A stretch of 64,000 nucleotides of DNA, from NCBI RefSeq assembly GCF_905147365.1, contig NC_056408.1, positions 6,510,001 to 6,574,000 of the forward strand, in the 5' to 3' direction. The notes under the pieces are model-generated. The model saw nothing but the letters and a program-made list of their open reading frames with translations. It was not told the origin of the DNA and did not search any database. The stretch is from Aricia agestis (taxonomy: Eukaryota; Arthropoda; Insecta; Lepidoptera; Lycaenidae). Position 1 is the stretch's first letter; each line of letters opens with the position of its first letter. The translations under genes were made by a program, and so were the position numbers. Positions 58,625 through 64,000 of the stretch are shown piece after piece.

Positions 58625-59066
58625 ATGATCATATTTAGCATCGTATTGAATTATTTTTTAGTATTAGCATCATACTTTTTTATTCTATTACACAAACATT
58701 ATAGGAAATATAAAGAAGGCCAAAGACGTAAAAGTTACAAAGAATTGACAAAGATGCCAACGAACCTTCGTAGTTTTCCGTCACATTGTAGGTAGTAGAT
58801 ACTATTGTATACTTGGGAATTGGAAATTCTTTTCAAACTTATTCATCATAAGATCGACAAAAGTATTGTTATGCAAAAAAGTGTGTCCTATTGACTGACT
58901 ACATTTAAAGAGTTGAAAACTATAATAGCTAGTGGATCTCCAAAGTTTACAATAGATTAAGTAACAAATATCCTTTTTTATTACCAGTAAGACGTTTAAC
59001 TACAATGCTATCATGATGGAAAACCTTTTTGAAAGTATTCCTAATGTTATCTGGTTATCTATTTAA
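58625..59066 (+). CDS. Candidate two-exon gene for a small single-pass membrane protein
   Basis: Exon 1 runs from ATG at 58625 to 58791 and ends TGTAG before GTAGTA. The intron (58792-58987, 196 bp) ends CCTTTTTTATTACCAG. Exon 2 runs from 58988 to TAA at 59064-59066. The exon 1 phase (two bases left) is completed by the first base of exon 2, keeping the frame open through AAGACGTTTAACTAC. The product would be about 81 residues. Residues 1-22 form a hydrophobic segment (IIFSIVLNYFLVLASYFFIL), followed by a basic stretch (HKHYRKYKEGQRRKSYK) and KMPTNLRSFP. An anchor, a basic patch and a proline hinge recall the start of microsomal cytochrome P450s, but the rest does not fit, so a P450 fragment is only a guess. 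No family is recognised. Support is the splice signals and the phase match only. Confidence 0.3.
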
Positions 59067-60957
59067 AATTATTTTAATGGTAGAGCTGCTCTGATTCGTT
59101 TGTGAGAGCCTATAGTACCCATTAAGTATTAATTTTAATAGGAAGGTATGTTTCCCAATTGCCTTGTAAGTATATTATAGCTTATCTGAAAGCTTATCTA
59201 TTACTTAGACAAAAAAAAATTAAACTAAAACCTACAAACTATAATAAAAACTTTCTATAACCGAAAAATTAAACTATGGTTTGGATTTTTTTTAATGACG
59301 TATTAAAAACAGAGTCTACTAGGTATTGTTATTCCACACGTATCAAACTCTAAACTATAGTTCTTCCACTAAAAATTTTAGGTGACACCCTAAAGACAAA
59401 ATGGCTGTAGTGATGTCTCCATAAAAGTCCACTTTATGTCTGACACGTTTCTACCTCGAAAAACTTAGGGTAGAAAATTAAAATAAAGCTAAAACTAGAG
59501 AGTTAGTGTTCTCATAAACCGCTGCCGACCCGAAGACGTATTGCCTTCTGTTATGAATATAAATTGTGGAAATAAATACACGGAAAATGAGTGTAGAAAA
59601 ATTTTCAAACTTATGTTTTTTTTTTAGTTTTATACTCATAATGGTACTGACATGAAAACAGATCAAAAAGTACGGAACGACACATGAAACATACATTGTA
59701 AAGTGTACTGACAAGGTGGAATTTTTATTCGGAAATACAGAACCATACTAAGTTACAAAATTTTGTTAAGTAGTTACCTGCATATTCATTATTCATATTA
59801 TTCGACCCAACGCGACGGTACAGACGGTAAAAGTGTATTGATTATAGCTCTCACACATAAAAATAACAAAATACGTAAATAGTTAAATACGTAGCTCATC
59901 TGCAGTCGCTTCGGTCATTTCCCTTGTAATTATTTGCAAGAGAAATTAACCTTTGACGAATGTTAAAGCGTTCTAACACTAAGGCTAAGTTTTAAAAGTT
60001 CACGCAGAAACTAGTCTGTCGATATACCTGTACTAAAAAGTACAAGTAACGCGCAGGGGAATAAGTTTTGTATGACAGGGAACAACTATTAGCAGGTTGC
60101 AAATTATCCGCGTAGGCAAACCGACCCTTCGCGGCACCTTTAGAGCGGCACGTCCTATAAATAATTTGTATACCATAGACCTGGAAAGTGTAGAGAGGTC
60201 TCCATTTAATAAGATATTTTGTTTTGCTTCATTAGAATAATTGAAGAAAAACTAGTAATTTAGCGGCGTTGTGCTCTTTTTTGGGATGAAAACAATTAAT
60301 GTTACACTAGTGTCAGACCTGATATAAATTCGGAAAACAGGGAAAGAGTAACGCTGCGTCGGCGTCGGCGTAAAATAGGAATTTATAATTTCATTCTACC
60401 GTGCGGCGATAATGTGTGCCTGCAGCGGCTTTTTTCCTTCTGATACGGCATTTTAAGAATGCATCTTGTTGTTTCTTTGTTTAGGATTAGGATTATTATT
60501 ATAGGTATTCATCTATATTTCTATTTGTTCCTTCCTACTACCTCCCTGTTTTTCCTCCATCTTACTAATGCTCGATCACATGACCTGTTTTACATTTTAA
60601 TGCGAGTTTGCAACGTATTAAAAATGTTAAACTTTAATTTTTACCCATACCAAAAAGTGCACAATCATTAAAGAAGTTTTCACTTAAAGTTTTTAGTTGA
60701 GCTTGTGTGCCATCTCTCACCACTTCCTAGAGCTATATCAGGCACCATAATACTTACCACAAGTACCGCGGTACCTGCGATAATTTTCGTACTTTAAATC
60801 GACCGTGAGCCAAGTTATGTTTCAAACAGAAATGCTTTCTAGTGTTCGATAATGAGCTCTTGTAATATAAATTACAGGAATTTATTGATATATCTTATTA
60901 ATTTTACATTTATCTTATTATACTCGTAGTCTATTCGCGTTAGGTTTTTATTTACTA
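59067..60957. other. Spacer
   Basis: Mainly AT-rich with GC-richer patches around 60080-60160 and 60350-60430 (GCTGCGTCGGCGTCGGCG). A 12-bp palindrome GTACCGCGGTAC lies near 60763. No gene or transposon ends. Confidence 0.35.
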
Positions 60958-61060
60958 CTAGCTGTCCCGGTGAACTTCGTGTCACTTAAAAACCTTCCCT
61001 GGACTTCTACGAATATTATCTAAGGGAAAAAGGCCTAAGCCTTAGCTAGCAGCCACCCTT
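60958..61060 (-). mobile_element. Helitron-like element D, 3' part
   Basis: Minus-strand 3' end AGTTCACCGGGACAGCTAG followed by T, preceded by GTCCAGGGAAGG. It matches the 23224-23331 fragment in opposite orientation. Confidence 0.65.
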
Positions 61061-61399
61061 TAGATCTAAAAATATCAACGCAATATTTTATGTATGGCAA
61101 ATACAAGTTCAGGTATGGCAACACCTAAATAAGGCTGCTCTTGATTTACACACGTATAGGTATAAAGGTAGCTGCATACGGGCTTCTTGCGACCGCGACC
61201 GCTGTTACGGCGACAGAATGTCCACGCTTATAATTTTTTTCAAACCTGTTTTTAAGGTTTCCGACCGAGTGAAATTATCAGCTTGATTCATTTGTTTGAA
61301 ACCAACTACGTTGACTTGAAACTTTGGTAGCGCCATGGAGGATTGTGGCTCTAGTTGGTCATAAAATCGATGCAAACTGTCAACTCTGAATTCTGCTTT
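61061..61399. other. Spacer
   Basis: GACCGCGACCGCTGTTACGG near 61190 is a GC-rich patch. Nothing else supported. Confidence 0.3.
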
Positions 61400-61856
61400 A
61401 CATACTCGTAAGTCAATTGTGTTGCAAAAAGCACCAACTGAATTGAACGGTCGACCGTTATTATTTGACTTTGTCGTGATATTCTTACTAACAAAGAACA
61501 AACGATCTGGGGGCACGGCCGTGCCCCAGCCAAGCTTTTTAGCAAAGGCACGGCCGTATCATACTTTTCTCGAAGCGGTTCGCGGCTATTTCACACCCCT
61601 TTAATCTTCGATGTTAACAAAGCTAGGGATTTAGAATTTCGGCCACTAAGAGCAAGTATTAAAACTAGCTCAACTTCCAAATTACGTGAAATTTCGATAA
61701 ATAGTTTAATAGTTACGGATGGTCAAAGTTACTACGTTTTGTCACTCACTGACTGACAGATCATCAAAATTCTAAGGTACTTCTAGCAGACTTAGAACCT
61801 TAAAATTTGGTACTCGGATAGGTCTTTATTCACAATGAAAGGAAAAATTATGAAAC
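61400..61856. repeat. Probable dispersed repeat with palindromic GGGCACGGCCGTGCCC
   Basis: A 16-bp perfect palindrome at 61512-61527 is followed 20 bases later by a second partial copy (GGCACGGCCGT, 61549). The following CACTCACTGACTGACAGATC and TCTAGCAGACTTAGAACCTT words are of a type I associate with lepidopteran repeats, but no second copy is in this window. Frames on both strands here are not called. Confidence 0.4.
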
Positions 61857-62127
61857 CGGCCAAGTGCGAGTCAGACTGGCGTACAGAGGGTTCCGTACTG
61901 TAAATTTGTATGAGAGCCCCCCTTAAATAATAATTTATTTTATTTTAATTGGACTATTAGATTTTATAACGACACCAGAAATACATAATTTGTGAAAATT
62001 GCAACTATCTAGCTATTGCGGTTCTCGAGATCCAGCCTGGTGACATACGGATGGACGACGGACAGACAGCGAAGACTTTTTAATAATAGGGTCCCGTTTT
62101 CATCCTTCGGGCAGGGAAACCTAAAAA
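61857..62127 (+). mobile_element. Repeat family A, short copy
   Basis: CGGCCAAGTGCGAGTCAGAC, GAGGGTTCCGTACTGT and GTATGAGAGCCCCCCTTAA, then directly to GACGGACAGACAG and AATAGGGTCCCGTTTTCATC. An internal deletion relative to the other copies. Confidence 0.8.
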
Positions 62128-63320
62128 CTGAAAAATAATATAATCATAATAAAATACTTTAATAAATAAAAGAAAAGATTTTTATGTTTGTAACTTTGCA
62201 AGAACAGTATGAGTTTCGACTGTATAATATTTGTTTTACGTATTAAAATTCGATTTAAATATAAATGTAATCAGTACTGCGATATACACTCCTTACTCGC
62301 TCGATATATTATGGGAGTTTTAAGTTATCACATGAAAATATAAGGTGTGCTCCTTTCGCGCAAGGACGTCGAGACGCTTACGCAACGTGCTGCTATGTAT
62401 TCAACGGTAATGCTGAAAATGACCACCTTCAAGTATAAAAGCTTAAGAGTCAATTATATATGAATATAATAGTCAACTCAGAACTCAGAAGTATAATTAC
62501 GTTACGTTGTCCACCTATAGACCTAACTAGTAACGAAGCCTCAAAGAAATAATAATAATATAGGAGATAGAGAATGGGTGCTAAGCTAAGCACAGAAAAG
62601 TTATAACGTGACCTGAAAAGAAAAGAAAAAAACAACCTTCAAAAAAGAAATGAAATCCCACCAAAACATGAAATGTAAAAGGAGCCAAGCAAAATACTGC
62701 AAAGCTATTCAATACTTCTGTCGTAAAATGTTTTCAGAGCACATTCAAGCCAAGCCTTCAACTTATTTTGTAATTTAAATCAACATTCAGTAAAGGTATG
62801 GAATTTGGGAAGCGTTTACGTTCTTCTATATTATAATATCTTATGGACATCTGTAACAGGGGTTGGAACAGTTTTGCCAACCGCCTAAATTTAAATAATT
62901 GTTGCTGATGATACCACAAATGTCGCGTTAGGACTATCTCCAGCAATGCCGTCCGTTTGCGCCGAACCTTAAAAGGAAATTCGTCAGGCAGAAAGCAAAA
63001 TCCCATATGAAGCGAGGCGCACATCCTATAGGTATCATTAATCAAGAAGACGGGTTCAGAGGAAACGGCCGTAAATAGCTAAATGCAAAACGCCAGTTCA
63101 TCAATCAATTATGTTAAAGCTTGTACATGACGCTGGATTGTTTACCACCCGCCATTTTAAAGGCTATCAAAGCTGTCATAACTTCATGCGTTTGATCAAC
63201 CAGGCTTCGATAGCAAATTAGGGTAGGTTCTGTTTTAGCATTTTCAGCTTTAATTTTAATTTATAGGTATCGGCTATCAAAGGTTGCTACTTGTGACTGA
63301 AATGGAAAATATGAAAATAT
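62128..63320. other. AT-rich spacer
   Basis: A 95-codon minus-strand frame (62758-63045) has no exon signals I trust and no recognisable motif. Nothing else. Confidence 0.3.
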
Positions 63321-63502
63321 CGTCGTCTGTTTATCGCGCATAAGCCGCATATGTTTTCGGGAGTGAAAACTATGCTAAATGTCCCAAGACTCGACAAATC
63401 AAGATCAGTTGAGCGTTTTAAACGTGAAAAGGTTACATACAGAAAAAATAATAGACAGACAGACCTGGGACACCGTTCCGATTTATAATAATAGTTTGGA
63501 CA
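63321..63502 (-). mobile_element. Helitron-like element B, diverged
   Basis: Minus-strand TCCAAACTATTATTATAAAT, then TGTC units, TCAACTGATCTTGATTTGTC and a TTTATCGCGCATAAGCC block in place of the usual CGCGCGGGAACC segment. Confidence 0.5.
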
Positions 63503-64000
63503 TGAATTCTCTGGGCAAATAAAATAAAACTCTTCAAGTTACTCTCTAAAGGAGATTGAAGCAAAGAAATTACGAAGTTACATGGTATCTAAAAATTTCT
63601 CCTATAAAATAAAATTCTGGTCTACACCGTAAAACCGCGCGAAATCACCTTCCTGATACTGGCTAATTAAATTTTTATGCTACGGTACAACACGGCTTTC
63701 CGCCGTCACATAAACCAGACTGTTATTATAACGAATGCATCGTATTTTCACTCAACGTTTACCGACGTGCCGAGAACGGTCGTGTTTAGACTTATTTGTT
63801 TAATTAAATTGGCACGATATTTCTTCACGTATTTATGGAGATTAATGCCATATTTATTGGCTTTTCTAATGCCATAAATCGTGGCAATTATGGGAAAATT
63901 GCTCTAGCAATTTATAGTATGACGGAATAAGTAATTGTAGCCTGTACTTTGGTAGTTAAGAAGAACATAAATACATCTTTCGTTTTGTAACATCCTTTCG
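63503..64000. other. Spacer
   Basis: A 66-codon frame at 63677 is unsupported. Nothing else is seen. Confidence 0.3.

Noticed and set aside
61205..61516. 103-codon minus-strand gene
   Set aside because: Overlaps other open frames in a probable repeat, with no recognisable domain.
62758..63045. 95-codon minus-strand gene
   Set aside because: No motif, no splice signals, and composition expected of random frames.

Overview
The window looks like nuclear DNA of a butterfly or moth. It is AT-rich, has almost no long reading frames, and is packed with repeats of types typical of Lepidoptera: short Helitrons (TC at one end, CTAG at the other, inserted between A and T) that carry (GTCY)n microsatellites, tRNA-derived SINEs with box A and box B, dense terminal-inverted-repeat MITEs with TA, TTA/TAA, TTAA or 8-bp target duplications, and a repeat family that begins GGCCAAGTGCGAGT and ends in a copy of GGGTTCCGTA read backwards. 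The species cannot be told from what I see.

Protein-coding content is very small. The best gene is the first exon of an MBF2-like secreted protein on the minus strand near 3.74-3.94 kb, with a plausible TATA box, initiator, signal peptide and splice donor. A possible two-exon small membrane protein lies at 58.6-59.1 kb on the plus strand, and a possible last exon lies at 54.9-55.2 kb on the minus strand. Neither is recognised. A frameshifted, GC-rich retrocopy of a coiled-coil protein with an FVVRVP motif lies at 15.0-16.1 kb and is almost certainly transposon-derived.

Layout. 0-1.3 kb: degenerate tandem array broken by a hAT-type MITE. 1.4-2.8 kb: retroposon, TA-flanked MITE, Helitron. 3.7-4.0 kb: MBF2-like exon. 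4.3-8.3 kb: 67-bp tandem repeat, palindrome, fold-back MITE, retroposon. 9.9-14.7 kb: MITEs, a perfect 101-bp inverted repeat, a Helitron, a (TA)n tract. 15-16.1 kb: pseudogene. 16.9-27.6 kb: nested MITEs, Helitrons, and a perfect RFX X-box at 26.54 kb. 29.2-34.0 kb: two full SINEs and several MITEs. 34.4-42.4 kb: MITEs and Helitrons. 47.5-53.3 kb: one repeat copy split by a 4.9-kb element with perfect 45-bp inverted ends, itself hit by at least three later insertions and carrying a long degenerate tandem array. 53.4-64 kb: more repeat copies, the two candidate exon sets and AT-rich spacer.

No operon, CRISPR array, rRNA gene or free-standing tRNA gene is present. The genes do not form a visible pathway; the window reads as intergenic or intronic DNA shaped by successive transposon insertions, whose relative order can be read from the nesting. 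All family names rest on motif recognition, not on searches.
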